64,000 nucleotides of DNA from Siminovitchia thermophila (lineage in GTDB: Bacteria > Bacillota > Bacilli > Bacillales > Bacillaceae_C), in the NCBI RefSeq assembly GCF_016909185.1, contig NZ_JAFBFH010000003.1:1-64000 (forward strand), written 5' to 3'. The position numbers were made by a program, and so were the translations under genes. The first letter of the stretch is position 1; every line of letters begins with the position of its first letter. The notes under the pieces were generated by a model that saw only the letters and a program-made list of their open reading frames with translations, was not told the DNA's origin and made no database searches. Below are positions 9,948 through 18,615 of the stretch, in pieces.

Positions 9948-11033
9948 CTATTGTGTTACAAGCATCATCTTTTCCAATAGTTGAAAAAGCTCCTCGTTTT
10001 GTTCCTTTGTTCCGATTGTGATTCGGATGCCGTTTGGAAATGGCCTGACAATAAAACCTCTTTCAAGCAAATATTGAAAAACCTCCGCACTTTCTTTTCC
10101 TGGAATCCGAATGAAAATGAAATTTCCTTGCGAAGGGTAATATTCAAACCCGTTCCGTTTACATACATCATAAAATTTTTGTAATTCATCTTTGTTTTCA
10201 CTGACACACTTTTCCACAAAAGCTTGATCTTGCAGAGCCGCAATGGCAGCTGTTTGCGCAAGGACCGAAGTATTAAACGGAAGCCGCGCCACATCCAATT
10301 GTTTAACAAGTTGTGCGTCCGCGATGCCGTAGCCAATGCGGAAAGCCGCTAACCCATATGCTTTTGAGAATGTGCGTAAAATAAGCAAATTTTTATAGTG
10401 GTCCAGCAAAGGAATTGTATCAGGAAAATCCTCGGCAACCGCATACTCATAATAAGCTTCATCCAATACGACCAGCACATGGGGTGGAACATTTTGTAAA
10501 AATTCATGGAGTTCCTCACTGTTTACATATGTTCCCGTTGGATTATTTGGATTGCAAATCCATACAACTTGTGTACGATCATCAATTTTTGCCGCCATGG
10601 CGTTTAAATCATGGCAGCCGTCTTTTAGCGGCACTTCCCGAACTTCCGCTTTCTGGATAACAGCATGGTGACGATATTGGGGAAATGTCGCATCAGCCAT
10701 GACAGTATTTGCACCTTCTGAAAGCATTGCCCTGCTGATCATTTGGATTAATTCATCCAAGCCACTTGAAAAAATAAGCTGATTTTCATCCACTCTTAAG
10801 AACTTGGCTACTTCTTCCCTTAGCGTAATAGCTGCTCCGTCAGGGTATACAGCAAAGCTCTCCAAGGAAGAAATGGCTTTGCGTACGAGTGGTGAAGAAC
10901 CGTATGGGTTTTCGTTCGATGCCAATTTGACAATCTTTGTTAATCCGTATTCCCGTTTCACCTCTTCGCTTGATTTTCCTGGTGAATAGGCTTTTAACGT
11001 CAACAATTCAGGGTTTACCTTTACTACTTCCAT
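9948..11033 (-). CDS. hisC: Histidinol-phosphate / aromatic aminotransferase
   Basis: This 361-residue fold-type I PLP aminotransferase has the substrate-phosphate and PLP motifs NPNNPTG and the Schiff-base lysine in FSKAYGL (about residue 222). In B. subtilis the enzyme encoded at this position works both on histidinol phosphate and on the keto acids of phenylalanine and tyrosine. Its location between chorismate synthase and prephenate dehydrogenase supports the aromatic role here. AAAGGTGGG precedes the ATG. Whether it also serves histidine synthesis cannot be decided from this window because no other his genes are present. Confidence 0.93.
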   Translation of the reverse strand: MEVVKVNPELLTLKAYSPGKSSEEVKREYGLTKIVKLASNENPYGSSPLVRKAISSLESFAVYPDGAAITLREEVAKFLRVDENQLIFSSGLDELIQMISRAMLSEGANTVMADATFPQYRHHAVIQKAEVREVPLKDGCHDLNAMAAKIDDRTQVVWICNPNNPTGTYVNSEELHEFLQNVPPHVLVVLDEAYYEYAVAEDFPDTIPLLDHYKNLLILRTFSKAYGLAAFRIGYGIADAQLVKQLDVARLPFNTSVLAQTAAIAALQDQAFVEKCVSENKDELQKFYDVCKRNGFEYYPSQGNFIFIRIPGKESAEVFQYLLERGFIVRPFPNGIRITIGTKEQNEELFQLLEKMMLVTQ

Positions 11034-11060
11034 GTTGATCCCACCTTTCTATTTTTTCGG

Positions 11061-12233
11061 CTAGAAATTTTTTGTGTATGCCCTATACTGATTGATATTT
11101 TCTTGAATTTGTCCGATCTGATCATGGCCAAACTTTTCTAAGACCGCAACCGCCAATTCCCAAGCGACAGCAGCTTCAGCAACAACGCTTGCTGCCGGAA
11201 CAGCGCAGCTATCAGAGCGTTCAATGCTTGCCTGGAAAGGCTCCTTCGTATCAATATCAACGCTATTTAACGGTTTGTACAAGGTCGGAATCGGCTTCAT
11301 CACGCCCCTGATGACGATTGGCATCCCCGTCGACATACCGCCTTCAAGACCTCCGGCATTATTCGTTTTTCTCGTATAGCCGTTTTCTTCATCCCACATT
11401 ATTTCATCATGTACAAGGCTTCCCGGTTTATGGGCCGCTTCAAATCCGACACCAATTTCAACACCTTTAAAAGCGTTTATGCTCAAAATGGCACCGGCAA
11501 GTTTGGAATCAAGTTTCCTGTCGTAATGGACATAGCTGCCTACCCCAATCGGCATACCCTCTGCTATTACTTCAACGATGCCGCCAATTGAATCCCCTTG
11601 CGCTTTTGCATCATCGATGGCTTTCATCATTTTTTCGGCAGCCGCTTCATCAAGACAGCGTACTGGAGAAGCTTCTGTCCTTTTCTGGAGATCCTCGATA
11701 TTGTCGTAATGGACATTTTCGGCCCTGACGCCGCCAATTTCCAGAACATGCCCGCCGATGTTGATTCCAAGTTCAGCGAGTATGATTCTGGCAACTGCCC
11801 CTGCAGCCACTCTTACCGTCGTTTCTCGCGCAGAAGAACGTTCCAGCACGTTCCGCATGTCTCTATGGCCATATTTGATAGCGCCGTTTAAATCGGCATG
11901 ACCTGGGCGCGGTCTTGTAATTTGTCTTTTTACCTCGTCTTGTTCCTCTTTTGAAAGGGGTGCGGCCCCCATGATTTTTTTCCAATGTTTAAAGTCGCGA
12001 TTTGTGACAACAAGTGTTATGGGAGCACCGATCGTTTTACCATGGCGAACCCCGCTTAGTATCTGCACTTCATCCTTTTCAATTTGCATTCTTCTTCCAC
12101 GGCCATACCCTTTTTGTCTGCGGGCCAACTGCTCATTGATCATGTCAGCCGTCAAAGTCAGCCCCGCTGGAACTCCCTCCAAAATGGTCGTTAGTTGCGG
12201 GCCATGTGATTCTCCTGCCGTTAAATACCTCAT
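11061..12233 (-). CDS. aroC: Chorismate synthase
   Basis: The 390-residue enzyme converts EPSP to chorismate with reduced FMN. The N terminus [11 protein letters not shown], the middle [17 protein letters not shown] and the C-terminal [14 protein letters not shown] stretches match the family throughout. It corresponds to B. subtilis aroF. The ATG at 12233 was chosen because GGAGGT lies eight bases upstream and the N terminus then starts exactly as in the family; a TTG at 12239 is the alternative. It is the first gene behind a T-box leader, and the next gene hisC starts 27 bases downstream. Confidence 0.96.
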   Translation of the reverse strand: MRYLTAGESHGPQLTTILEGVPAGLTLTADMINEQLARRQKGYGRGRRMQIEKDEVQILSGVRHGKTIGAPITLVVTNRDFKHWKKIMGAAPLSKEEQDEVKRQITRPRPGHADLNGAIKYGHRDMRNVLERSSARETTVRVAAGAVARIILAELGINIGGHVLEIGGVRAENVHYDNIEDLQKRTEASPVRCLDEAAAEKMMKAIDDAKAQGDSIGGIVEVIAEGMPIGVGSYVHYDRKLDSKLAGAILSINAFKGVEIGVGFEAAHKPGSLVHDEIMWDEENGYTRKTNNAGGLEGGMSTGMPIVIRGVMKPIPTLYKPLNSVDIDTKEPFQASIERSDSCAVPAASVVAEAAVAWELAVAVLEKFGHDQIGQIQENINQYRAYTKNF

Positions 12234-12267
12234 TCCCAATTACCTCCAATAAAAAGTAAATAAAATG

Positions 12268-12300
12268 AAAAAATCGCCCCTGCTATCAGCAGGGACGATT
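12268..12300 (-). terminator. T-box regulated terminator
   Basis: The stem ATCGTCCCTGCT / AGCAGGGGCGAT is followed on the minus strand by a run of six T. Its 5' arm overlaps sequence needed for the antiterminator formed by the T-box bulge, as in other T-box leaders. Confidence 0.9.
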
Positions 12301-12512
12301 GAATCGCGGTACCACCCTCATTGTGGAAAAAAACTCCACCTCTTTATACAGATAACGGATGTCCCGTCTTTTCTTACTTGTTACAAGACGCCAATCGTTC
12401 AGAAAAGAAGCTCGAGGCCGTAATTCATGTTCATTTATATACTGGCTCCCACCATACACCAGCTCTCTGCAATAGTGAAATGAACACTACTCTCACCTTG
12501 TCATTGCCAATT
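12268..12512 (-). promoter_or_regulatory. T-box leader of the aromatic operon, probably tRNA-Tyr responsive
   Basis: On the minus strand the leader contains, in order, a Stem I with GAGAGTAG and the apical GCAGAGAGC...GGGAGCC elements, the 14-base T-box AGGGTGGTACCGCG (12305-12318), and a GC-rich terminator ending in TTTTTT (12268-12300). The 3' strand of the specifier loop reads ATGAATTACGGCCTC, in which TAC (Tyr) fits the usual GAA-N-codon-purine pattern. The acceptor-pairing element is TGGT, which calls for a tRNA with discriminator A; this fits tRNA-Tyr or tRNA-Phe but not tRNA-Trp. The leader ends about 35 bases before aroC. Uncharged tRNA would allow readthrough into aroC-hisC-tyrA-aroA. 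The T-box class is certain; the Tyr codon reading is inference. Confidence 0.93.
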
Positions 12513-12672
12513 ATCAAAGTTATTTATCATTAATTTTTACCACATAAAACCTTGTTTGTAAAGAGGGCATTTGAATCATCCTAAAAATTGATAAAAACTT
12601 TACATAATATTTTTCCCCTTTTATTTTATAGCTGTTACAATACATATTGTGCAAACAATTTAAAAAAGTCTA

Positions 12673-12699
12673 TTGACAAAACTTGAATAACGGTATAAT
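12673..12699 (+). promoter_or_regulatory. SigmaA-type promoter of the DAHP synthase gene
   Basis: TTGACA at 12673-12678 and TATAAT at 12694-12699 are both perfect consensus hexamers, with a short 15-base spacer. The promoter is 113 bases upstream of the TTG start of the DAHP synthase gene and faces away from the T-box operon. Confidence 0.7.
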
Positions 12700-12811
12700 G
12701 TGTTGAGCTATCAACAAAAATTATAACACAACTGCTTTACAGCGTTGAAGTCCTAAAGTAAGATTCGCTTCAACGGGAAGTTCAGTGAAAATATTTAAGG
12801 AGGGCTTATCG

Positions 12812-13900
12812 TTGTCTGATCTCGAAACATTGCGTTCGCGAATTGAAAAAACAACATTACAAATGTTGGAACTATTGAATGAACGCGGCAGTATTGCCCA
12901 AGAAATTGGGAAATTAAAAGAAATGCAGGGCGTTAAGCGCTTTGACCCTGTTCAGGAGCGTAAATTGCTGAACTTATTGGCCGACCATAATAAAGGCCCA
13001 TTCTCAACCGCCACTGTTCAGCATATTTTCAAACAAATCTTCAAAGCGAGTCTTGAACTACAGGAAGATGATCACCGTCAGGCCCTGCTTGTATCAAGAA
13101 AGAAAAAAGCTGACGATACGATTGTTGAAGTAAACGGGGAAAAAATCGGGGACGGGCAGACCTACTTTATTATGGGACCGTGTGCCGTTGAAAGCTATGA
13201 TCAAGTAAAAGCTGTCGGCAAGGCCTTGAAAAATAATGGACTCAAGCTGTTGCGCGGGGGAGCTTTCAAACCGAGAACTTCACCTTACGACTTCCAAGGC
13301 CTTGGTCTGGACGGACTAAAAATTTTAAGACAAGTGGCTGATGAAGAAGGGCTTGCGGTTGTCAGTGAGATTTTGAACCCGTACGACATGGAAGCGGCAC
13401 TCGACTATGTTGATATCATTCAAATCGGCGCCCGCAACATGCAAAACTTTGAATTATTGAAAGTGGCCGGAGCCGTCAAAAAGCCTGTTTTGTTAAAACG
13501 GGGATTGGCTGCCACTATTGAAGAGTTTATGTATGCGGCAGAATATATTCACGCCCAAGGAAATAGCGAGATCATCCTCTGTGAAAGAGGCATTCGCACA
13601 TATGAAAAAGCAACAAGGAATACGCTCGACATTTCCGCTGTGCCGATCTTGAAAAAAGAGACTCATTTGCCTGTCGTTGTGGACGTTACACACTCCACTG
13701 GCCGTAAAGATCTCCTGCTTCCTGCTACAAGAGCGGCCATTGCGATCGGAGCGGATGCGGTCATGGCTGAAGTTCATCCAGATCCTGCTGTGGCTCTTTC
13801 TGATTCCGCACAACAAATGGATATCGCCCAATTTAACGAATACATGGATGATGTCAAGACATTTGCCAAAAAAATTCAAAAAGAAACAGCCGACGTATAA
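12812..13900 (+). CDS. Bifunctional chorismate mutase / DAHP synthase
   Basis: The 362-residue protein fuses an AroQ-type chorismate mutase (about residues 1-85) to a class Ib 3-deoxy-7-phosphoheptulonate synthase (about 100-350). The second domain shows [34 protein letters not shown] and the C-terminal DVTHSTGR and AEVHPDP metal and substrate motifs. It is the first committed shikimate enzyme, and the fused mutase domain commonly acts as the feedback sensor for chorismate and prephenate (family knowledge; B. subtilis calls it aroA). The start is a TTG at 12812 behind AAGGAGG (12797-12803); the in-frame GTG at 12785 lies upstream of this site. A hairpin terminator follows. Confidence 0.94.
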   Translation: MSDLETLRSRIEKTTLQMLELLNERGSIAQEIGKLKEMQGVKRFDPVQERKLLNLLADHNKGPFSTATVQHIFKQIFKASLELQEDDHRQALLVSRKKKADDTIVEVNGEKIGDGQTYFIMGPCAVESYDQVKAVGKALKNNGLKLLRGGAFKPRTSPYDFQGLGLDGLKILRQVADEEGLAVVSEILNPYDMEAALDYVDIIQIGARNMQNFELLKVAGAVKKPVLLKRGLAATIEEFMYAAEYIHAQGNSEIILCERGIRTYEKATRNTLDISAVPILKKETHLPVVVDVTHSTGRKDLLLPATRAAIAIGADAVMAEVHPDPAVALSDSAQQMDIAQFNEYMDDVKTFAKKIQKETADV

Positions 13901-13911
13901 TCATTTGAAAT

Positions 13912-13950
13912 GATTCGCTTCGCATTGCGTGAAGTGAATCGTTTTTTTTT
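13912..13950 (+). terminator. Rho-independent terminator of the DAHP synthase gene
   Basis: A 10-bp stem (13912-13921 with 13931-13940, one G-T pair) is followed by G and nine T residues on the plus strand. It begins 12 bases after the stop codon. Confidence 0.93.
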
Positions 13951-13980
13951 AGGTCTGAGGAATCCGAAACCGAACATGAT

Positions 13981-14136
13981 TTACTTTCCCTGTAGCTTTT
14001 TAAAAAGCTTAGCATACGTTAATAAAAATACAGATTGTACAATGATCATTAGTGACATTGTGAATGTTTGTACATGATGGTCAAGTATATTCAATATAGC
14101 CATAATGAATCCGGTTACAATAGAGTGAAACCTCAT
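13981..14136 (-). pseudogene. Possible remnant or small membrane protein next to repeat copy B
   Basis: A 51-codon minus-strand frame starts at ATG 14136 (or ATG 14103 for 40 codons) and ends in TAA at 13981. Its middle is strongly hydrophobic (MIIVQSVFLLTYAKLF) and it ends in the basic tail KKLQGK. No ribosome binding site precedes either ATG, and the frame runs out at a stop inside the dispersed repeat that starts at 14125. It looks like the C-terminal end of a membrane protein cut off by the repeat, but a genuine small membrane protein or a chance frame cannot be excluded. I do not recognise a family. Confidence 0.3.
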
Positions 14137-14270
14137 TCAGGAGGAGTTCCATCTCCTACTGAATGTTAGTTGAACCAATCGGGCATTTAGGTGCCGTTTT
14201 TCTCCCACTTAGACCTTTTGTATTAAATCAGGTCTTGAAGGGGTGTATATGGCATCTTACATACGGGATA
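14125..14270 (+). repeat. Dispersed structured repeat, copy B
   Basis: This copy reads in the plus direction from GTGAAACCTCATTCAGGAGG to CTTACATACGGGATA. It has a hairpin at its start (stem ending CTCCTACTGAAT with loop TTCCAT), then the conserved GGGCATTTAGGTGCC block and the AGACCT/AGGTCT stem. It follows the DAHP synthase terminator by about 175 bases. The outer arms GGTGCCGT and ATGGCATC are less complementary than in the other copies. Confidence 0.85.
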
Positions 14271-14408
14271 ACCATGGCACTTAGAAAAGGTATGACCTTC
14301 AATAATATTTCAGAATTTTTAGTTGCAAGGTGCTATTCCCTCCCCTCCACCTACTGCCTTTCATACGTTCTTACCGATCCAAAAGCTTTCTCACAATCCC
14401 TCCTTATC

Positions 14409-14444
14409 AAAAAAACTCGCCATTCGGTACATTACCGCGGCGAG
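14409..14444 (-). terminator. Rho-independent terminator of the carboxypeptidase gene
   Basis: On the minus strand CTCGCC...GGCGAG encloses an inner CGGT...ACCG stem and is followed by seven T residues. It lies 105 bases beyond the carboxypeptidase stop codon. The rest of 14271-14548 shows no gene. Confidence 0.85.
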
Positions 14445-14548
14445 GAATATGTCTATTTGCTTGTCATATCCTTGAATCAGAACGACCAAAACAGCGAGGT
14501 GACATGTTTTAACAGAAATATTGGACTTTATTTTTATAAAGAAAATGC

Positions 14549-16060
14549 TTACAAAGCATATAGAGCTGAATATTTATCAACGAGGTAGCGAGTCAAATAA
14601 TCAGCAGTTAAGCGTTCGCCGGTTACATCTTGAATAATTTCCAAAGGTTTTTTTGTTTTTCCGAACTGATGAATCTTTTCATTAAGCCATTTTTTTATCG
14701 GTAATAGTTCGCCATTTTCCAACAGCTCATCGTATGAAGGCAGGTCTTGCAACATCGCATGTTTCATTTGGGCAGCATACATGTAACCAAGTGCATAGGA
14801 CGGAAAATAGCCAAAGCTCCCTGACGACCAATGCACATCCTGTAAAATGCCTTCGGCATCGTTATTAGGACAGATTCCCAAATATTCCTCGTACTTGGCG
14901 TTCCACATCTCCGGCAAATCTTTTACGCTGACTTCATCGTTAAACAACGCTTTTTCAATTTCATACCTGATAATGATATGTAAAGAATACGTCAAATTGT
15001 CCGCTTCAATTCGGATAAAAGAAGGCTTTGCCTCGTTTATGGCGAAATAAAAATCATCGAGAGGAACATGATCAAGTTGGCCATTGGCATAAGATTTCAG
15101 CAAATGATAATTGTGAACCCAAAATGAACGGTTCCGCGCAACGATATTTTCATAAAAAAGCGACTGGGATTCATGGATACCCATTGATGTTCCGGTGCAA
15201 AGCGGAGTTCCAATTAGTGTTTGTGAGATATTTTGCTCATAGATTGCATGCCCGCCTTCATGGATTGTTCCGAATACGGCAGTCCTCCAATCGTTTTGAT
15301 TATATCTCGTTGTGATACGTACATCCCCCGGATTTAGTCCTATGGCAAATGGATGCACCGTTTCATCAAGCCGGCCGGCTTGAAAATCGTAGCCCATTTG
15401 TTCCAATATTTTCAGGCTGAATTCTTTTTGGTTTTTGATCGGGATGGAACCCCAGAAAATATCTTTGGACGGCTTTTTTCCCGAGTCGGCAATGTTCCTG
15501 ACCAATGGAACGATTGTTTTCTTCAACGCGGAAAATTCCTTGTCAATTGTTTTTACCGTTACTCCCGGCTCGTAAAGATCCAACAGTGCATCATATTTAT
15601 TTTCGCTGTATCCCCAGTAGTTAATAAATTTTTTGTTAAACTCGACCAGCTTCTCCAAATAAGGCCGGAACATTTCAAAGTCGGATTTGGCCCGTGCTTC
15701 TTCCCAAACCGATTCGGCTTCTGCTTGTAAAATGACATATTCTTTATACTCTGCTGGAGGTATTTTTATATTTTGATTATATGTTTTTTTGCACTCTTCC
15801 AGTGTTTTTTGTCCAAGGCTTGACAGTGTCTCTTTTTTTCCTGAAAGGCTTGCAATAAATGCGGCCATTTCTTCAGACGTAGACATGTGAAAGTATTCAG
15901 AAGCAAGAACACCGATCACTTGCGACCGTTGCTGCAACCCTTTTTTCGGCGCCCCCGTCCGCATATCCCAGTAAATAAGCTGCAACGCCTCGTCATATGC
16001 CTCCATTTTTTTTACATAATTTAAGAATTTTCCTTCTTTTTCAAGCGCGCGTTTCCCCAT
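14549..16060 (-). CDS. ypwA: Metallocarboxypeptidase, M32 family
   Basis: The 503-residue protein matches the M32 carboxypeptidase family (B. subtilis YpwA is about the same length). It carries the zinc motif HEGGH (about residue 265) preceded by GTI, the downstream E of HESQS, and the DVHWSSGSFGYFPSYALG segment that closes the active site. Enzymes of this family remove C-terminal residues from peptides in the cytoplasm with broad specificity. The frame is open to 16117, but AGAGGGGG lies upstream of the ATG at 16060 and the family N terminus starts there. It is a single-gene unit with its own terminator. Confidence 0.93.
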   Translation of the reverse strand: MGKRALEKEGKFLNYVKKMEAYDEALQLIYWDMRTGAPKKGLQQRSQVIGVLASEYFHMSTSEEMAAFIASLSGKKETLSSLGQKTLEECKKTYNQNIKIPPAEYKEYVILQAEAESVWEEARAKSDFEMFRPYLEKLVEFNKKFINYWGYSENKYDALLDLYEPGVTVKTIDKEFSALKKTIVPLVRNIADSGKKPSKDIFWGSIPIKNQKEFSLKILEQMGYDFQAGRLDETVHPFAIGLNPGDVRITTRYNQNDWRTAVFGTIHEGGHAIYEQNISQTLIGTPLCTGTSMGIHESQSLFYENIVARNRSFWVHNYHLLKSYANGQLDHVPLDDFYFAINEAKPSFIRIEADNLTYSLHIIIRYEIEKALFNDEVSVKDLPEMWNAKYEEYLGICPNNDAEGILQDVHWSSGSFGYFPSYALGYMYAAQMKHAMLQDLPSYDELLENGELLPIKKWLNEKIHQFGKTKKPLEIIQDVTGERLTADYLTRYLVDKYSALYAL

Positions 16061-16197
16061 ATGACAGCCCCCTCTAAAATAATCACTCCATATTTGCAAA
16101 AGGACCAAGCCTTCCACATCATATTAGTATAATATAAGTCCTATCGTCCAGTAGATCGCAATAAAAAATGAAACGCGGCGAATGATTCCATAGCGTT

Positions 16198-16377
16198 TCA
16201 TTTTGCCCTTAAGCAACCATTGTTGGACAATACATAATGCAGCGCTTTGGTAAAGCTTTGTTCGGCATCCTGAAGGCTCTTCGTGGCCAAGTCCGGCACA
16301 CTTTCCTTCTGCAGGATTTCATAAGATGAAGTGAGCGCTTTCGAGATTTTTTGCAGTTCATTGATTTGTTGCGGCAT
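16198..16377 (-). CDS. Small hypothetical protein upstream of the carboxypeptidase gene
   Basis: The frame gives 59 residues, amphipathic and helical, with no cysteine clusters apart from one Cys near the end and no signal peptide. I do not recognise the family. The start is uncertain: an ATG at 16377 is 13 bases from GAGAGG, while a GTG at 16389 is too close to it. It sits between ypwA and the RNase P RNA gene, both on the same strand, and is followed by a gap of about 137 bases before ypwA. It could be a real short gene or a chance frame. Confidence 0.4.
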   Translation of the reverse strand: MPQQINELQKISKALTSSYEILQKESVPDLATKSLQDAEQSFTKALHYVLSNNGCLRAK

Positions 16378-16451
16378 GCGAAGAATCACATCCTCTCTAG
16401 TAAAGTGTACACAAAAAAGTATATTCCAAAGATGTTATTTTTATTCGAGAT

Positions 16452-16478
16452 AAAAAAAACCTTCCTGCTCCGGAAGGT
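16452..16478 (-). terminator. Terminator of the RNase P RNA gene
   Basis: ACCTTCC and GGAAGGT form a 7-bp stem with a 6-base loop, followed on the minus strand by eight T residues. It lies about 20 bases past the likely 3' end of rnpB. Confidence 0.92.
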
Positions 16479-16498
16479 CGTTCATTGAACTTTCTCGC

Positions 16499-16918
16499 CT
16501 ATTTCAATAACATTCTGTAAGCCATGTTCTGTGCCATTGTACTGCAAGCGACCGTAGGCTGATCTCGTACTCCGGCGGTAATCATCTATCTGCGGGCACA
16601 ACCACCCGCCTCTTTCCTCGTTCCTTTATTCCTCGGAAAGAGTGCCTCTACCATTATTTGAGTTTCTCGCTCACGGGGTTTACCTCGTTCCACCCTCACC
16701 GTTTCCGGCAAGGCTTCGTCACTGTGGCACTTTAAAGGTATTCGCGTCATATCTGCAATAGACTTAGATGCTTTCCCTGCCGTCAGCCGAAATATCGGCT
16801 GCCCTGGCTTATCGTTTCGCCAGGCGTGATCACTACGGGCATCTCAGCACCGTGCGAGCATGGACTTTCCTCTGCCATCGTAAAAAATGACAGCGATTAC
16901 CCGAATGTTATTGACGTC
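16499..16918 (-). ncRNA. rnpB: RNase P RNA, Bacillus class (type B)
   Basis: The minus strand contains the conserved RNase P RNA blocks in order: ATTCGGGTAATCGCTG near the 5' end, GAGGAAAGTCCATGCTCGCAC, GGTGCTGAGATGCCCGTAG, GCTGACGGCAGGGAAA, AAAGTGCCACAGTGACGAAG, GGAACGAGGTAAACCCC, GAGCGAGAAAC, ATAGATGATTACCGCC, and the 3' GTACAATGGCACAGAACATGGCTTACAGAA. This is the ribozyme that removes 5' leaders from precursor tRNAs. The length of about 420 bases is close to the 401 of B. subtilis. Exact ends are estimated from alignment by eye. The gene lies directly downstream of gpsB, as in B. subtilis. Confidence 0.96.
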
Positions 16919-16926
16919 GAATTACT

Positions 16927-16955
16927 ATTATAGTATGTAGGGGAAAAAAAAGCAA
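16927..16955 (-). promoter_or_regulatory. Promoter of rnpB
   Basis: On the minus strand TTGCTT (16955-16950) and TATAAT (16932-16927) are separated by 17 bases, and the predicted start falls within a few bases of the rnpB 5' end. Confidence 0.75.
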
Positions 16956-16974
16956 GCTCCATTATCTGGAAATG

Positions 16975-17283
16975 TTAATAATTTTCATCAAGCTTGCTCC
17001 CAAATACGTGTTTTTCTAAATTTGACAGACGTTTTAAAATATCAAAGTTCGTTGTGCCAGCCGGCGGCTGTACATGCTGCCTTCGGCTGCTTTCCTCCAA
17101 TTGCTTTCTTAACCTTACGTTTTCTTGCTGCATTTCATCAATGATTGTATGCATTGCTTCGTAATCCTTGATAATTAGATCCAAAAACTTGTCAACGTCT
17201 TCTTGTTTATAACCACGAATACCGGTTTTAAATTCTTTTTCTAAGATTTCTTTGGCAGTTAATTTTAATTTATCAGCCATCAT
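16975..17283 (-). CDS. gpsB: Cell division regulator GpsB
   Basis: The 102-residue protein has the DivIVA-like N-terminal domain with [23 protein letters not shown] residues (for example the RGY and EDVDKFLD elements), then a coiled coil, then a short C-terminal helical domain. GpsB shuttles the penicillin-binding protein PBP1 between septum and side wall; ponA for PBP1 is 4 kb away in this window. The start at 17283 (ATG ATG) follows GAGGTGG; longer frames upstream lack a ribosome binding site. rnpB follows on the same strand. Confidence 0.95.
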   Translation of the reverse strand: MMADKLKLTAKEILEKEFKTGIRGYKQEDVDKFLDLIIKDYEAMHTIIDEMQQENVRLRKQLEESSRRQHVQPPAGTTNFDILKRLSNLEKHVFGSKLDENY

Positions 17284-17430
17284 TCGAGACCACCTCAAAT
17301 CCAACGACATTACTATTATTCTTTCAGAATATAGGCCATTTGTCAATTTTACAGTTCCGATTTTCCATTTCGTTTATCCAGTGTAAAACAATATCTGATT
17401 TGACACAACTGTTTCTTCATAAAAATCCCT

Positions 17431-17463
17431 ACAAGGATGAATATGGCGTTTATTCATCCTTGT
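17431..17463 (-). terminator. Likely terminator of cotD
   Basis: A perfect 12-bp inverted repeat (17431-17442 with 17452-17463) lies just past the cotD stop. The T-rich tail on the minus strand is weak (GGGATTTTTATG). Confidence 0.65.
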
Positions 17464-17474
17464 ATCAGCCTGAC

Positions 17475-17801
17475 CTAATAAGGGATCATCGGACCACCGG
17501 GACCGAACCCTGGCATTGGAGGACCGAATCCGGGACCTGCAGGTGGAACCATTCCCGGGCCTATAGGCGGAACCATTCCTGGTCCTGGGGCCGGACCAAA
17601 AGATTGGGTGTTAGTCACTTCATTTACGCAAGACTCAGTGTGCGGAAACGAGTGTTGGTGTTGGTAATTAATATGATTGACCGTTGTCGTATGTGAAGGA
17701 TGGATTTCAGGAATGACATAATTATACTGTTTATGTTTTACACAACATTTTGTCGGGTGCACGACTGCGGGCAACACTTTAGTGCCGCAATTTATATACA
17801 T
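17475..17801 (-). CDS. cotD: Inner spore coat protein CotD
   Basis: The 108-residue product has the CotD pattern VVHPTKCC near the N terminus followed by HPSHTTTVNHINYQHQHSFPHT, rich in histidine and with paired cysteines. After about residue 65 it differs from the short B. subtilis protein: the tail is a Pro-Gly-Phe-Met-rich region with repeated GPGMVPP and GPG units. CotD is an inner coat protein made late in the mother cell, normally under sigmaK. AAAGGGG precedes the ATG. The repeat-bearing tail is the unusual part of this copy. Confidence 0.85.
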   Translation of the reverse strand: MYINCGTKVLPAVVHPTKCCVKHKQYNYVIPEIHPSHTTTVNHINYQHQHSFPHTESCVNEVTNTQSFGPAPGPGMVPPIGPGMVPPAGPGFGPPMPGFGPGGPMIPY

Positions 17802-18097
17802 AATATATCCCCTTTCTGTATTGATTATTTGTTTACACTATAACCTATGAGAAAAAAGAAACCATGTACTAATACAAACACCTATTTTCAAGGCTGCCGC
17901 ACAAAGTGTCCCCCGAACAACGTGTCAGCCTTGAAATTTTTTGATTAATTTCTGTCCATTTCAACAAATCATGATAATCATTTCGCCGCAAAGTCGAAAG
18001 CTGCGCTTGCCCGGGAAATGACGGCTATTCCCTTATTCCCAAGAACTTTTTTTATGAGTTCTTCATACATTGATTAAAAAGCAGAGGAGCGTGTAAA

Positions 18098-18565
18098 ATG
18101 ACGGATCAAAATCAAGATAAAAATTCGCCCGGGCAGCCATCTGAAGCTGTTCATTACTTTCTTAAAGCAATGAATGATTTTTTTGAGCACCGTCCTGTTA
18201 AAGGATTTTTAGAAAGCATGGACGAATTATTTGCATCCTCCCCATTGAGCAGCTTTCCGGCAGAACTGAAAGAAACAGAAAAGGAGTATGTCGTCCAAGC
18301 AAAACTTCCAGGAATTCGAAAAGAACAAATTGCAATCGATGTATGGAACCAACATCTTACAATTTCGGTGCTTCACCATGAATCGTTCACCGCAGAAAAT
18401 GAACACAAGGAAATCATCCAGCAGAAAGAAACGATGAAAAAATCAACAAGGACGATTCCCTTAACAAAGCCCATCGATAATAAAGGTGTAAAAGCTATAT
18501 TCGAAAACGGGCTGTTGATAATTAAAATTCCAAAAATAAAAGGAAAAAGAATCGAAATACCTTAA
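18098..18565 (+). CDS. Hsp20 / alpha-crystallin family small heat shock protein
   Basis: The 155-residue protein has an N-terminal variable region of about 55 residues and a C-terminal alpha-crystallin domain. The domain shows the KLPGIRKEQIAIDV strand pattern and ends in GVKAIFENGLLIIKIPK, matching the A-x-x-x-NGxL signature. Such proteins hold unfolding proteins as oligomers; in Bacillus some are spore-coat associated (CotM, CotP), and the neighbours cotD and yppG make that possible here (inference). GAGGAG precedes the ATG, and a bidirectional terminator follows. Confidence 0.85.
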   Translation: MTDQNQDKNSPGQPSEAVHYFLKAMNDFFEHRPVKGFLESMDELFASSPLSSFPAELKETEKEYVVQAKLPGIRKEQIAIDVWNQHLTISVLHHESFTAENEHKEIIQQKETMKKSTRTIPLTKPIDNKGVKAIFENGLLIIKIPKIKGKRIEIP

Positions 18566-18600
18566 AAAGGAACCGGTTTGAAACACCGATTCCTTTTTTC
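18564..18600. terminator. Bidirectional terminator between the hsp20 gene and yppG
   Basis: AAAAAGGAACCGGT and CACCGATTCCTTTTTT pair around a short loop, with a T run on the plus strand and, read on the minus strand, a T run after the same stem. It can end both converging genes. Confidence 0.88.
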
Positions 18601-18615
18601 ATTTTCTCACGCAAT

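Noticed and set aside
14163-14588. 141-codon plus-strand frame between the DAHP synthase and carboxypeptidase genes
   Set aside because: Its first 35 codons read through the dispersed repeat and its end overlaps the carboxypeptidase gene; the composition is not protein-like.
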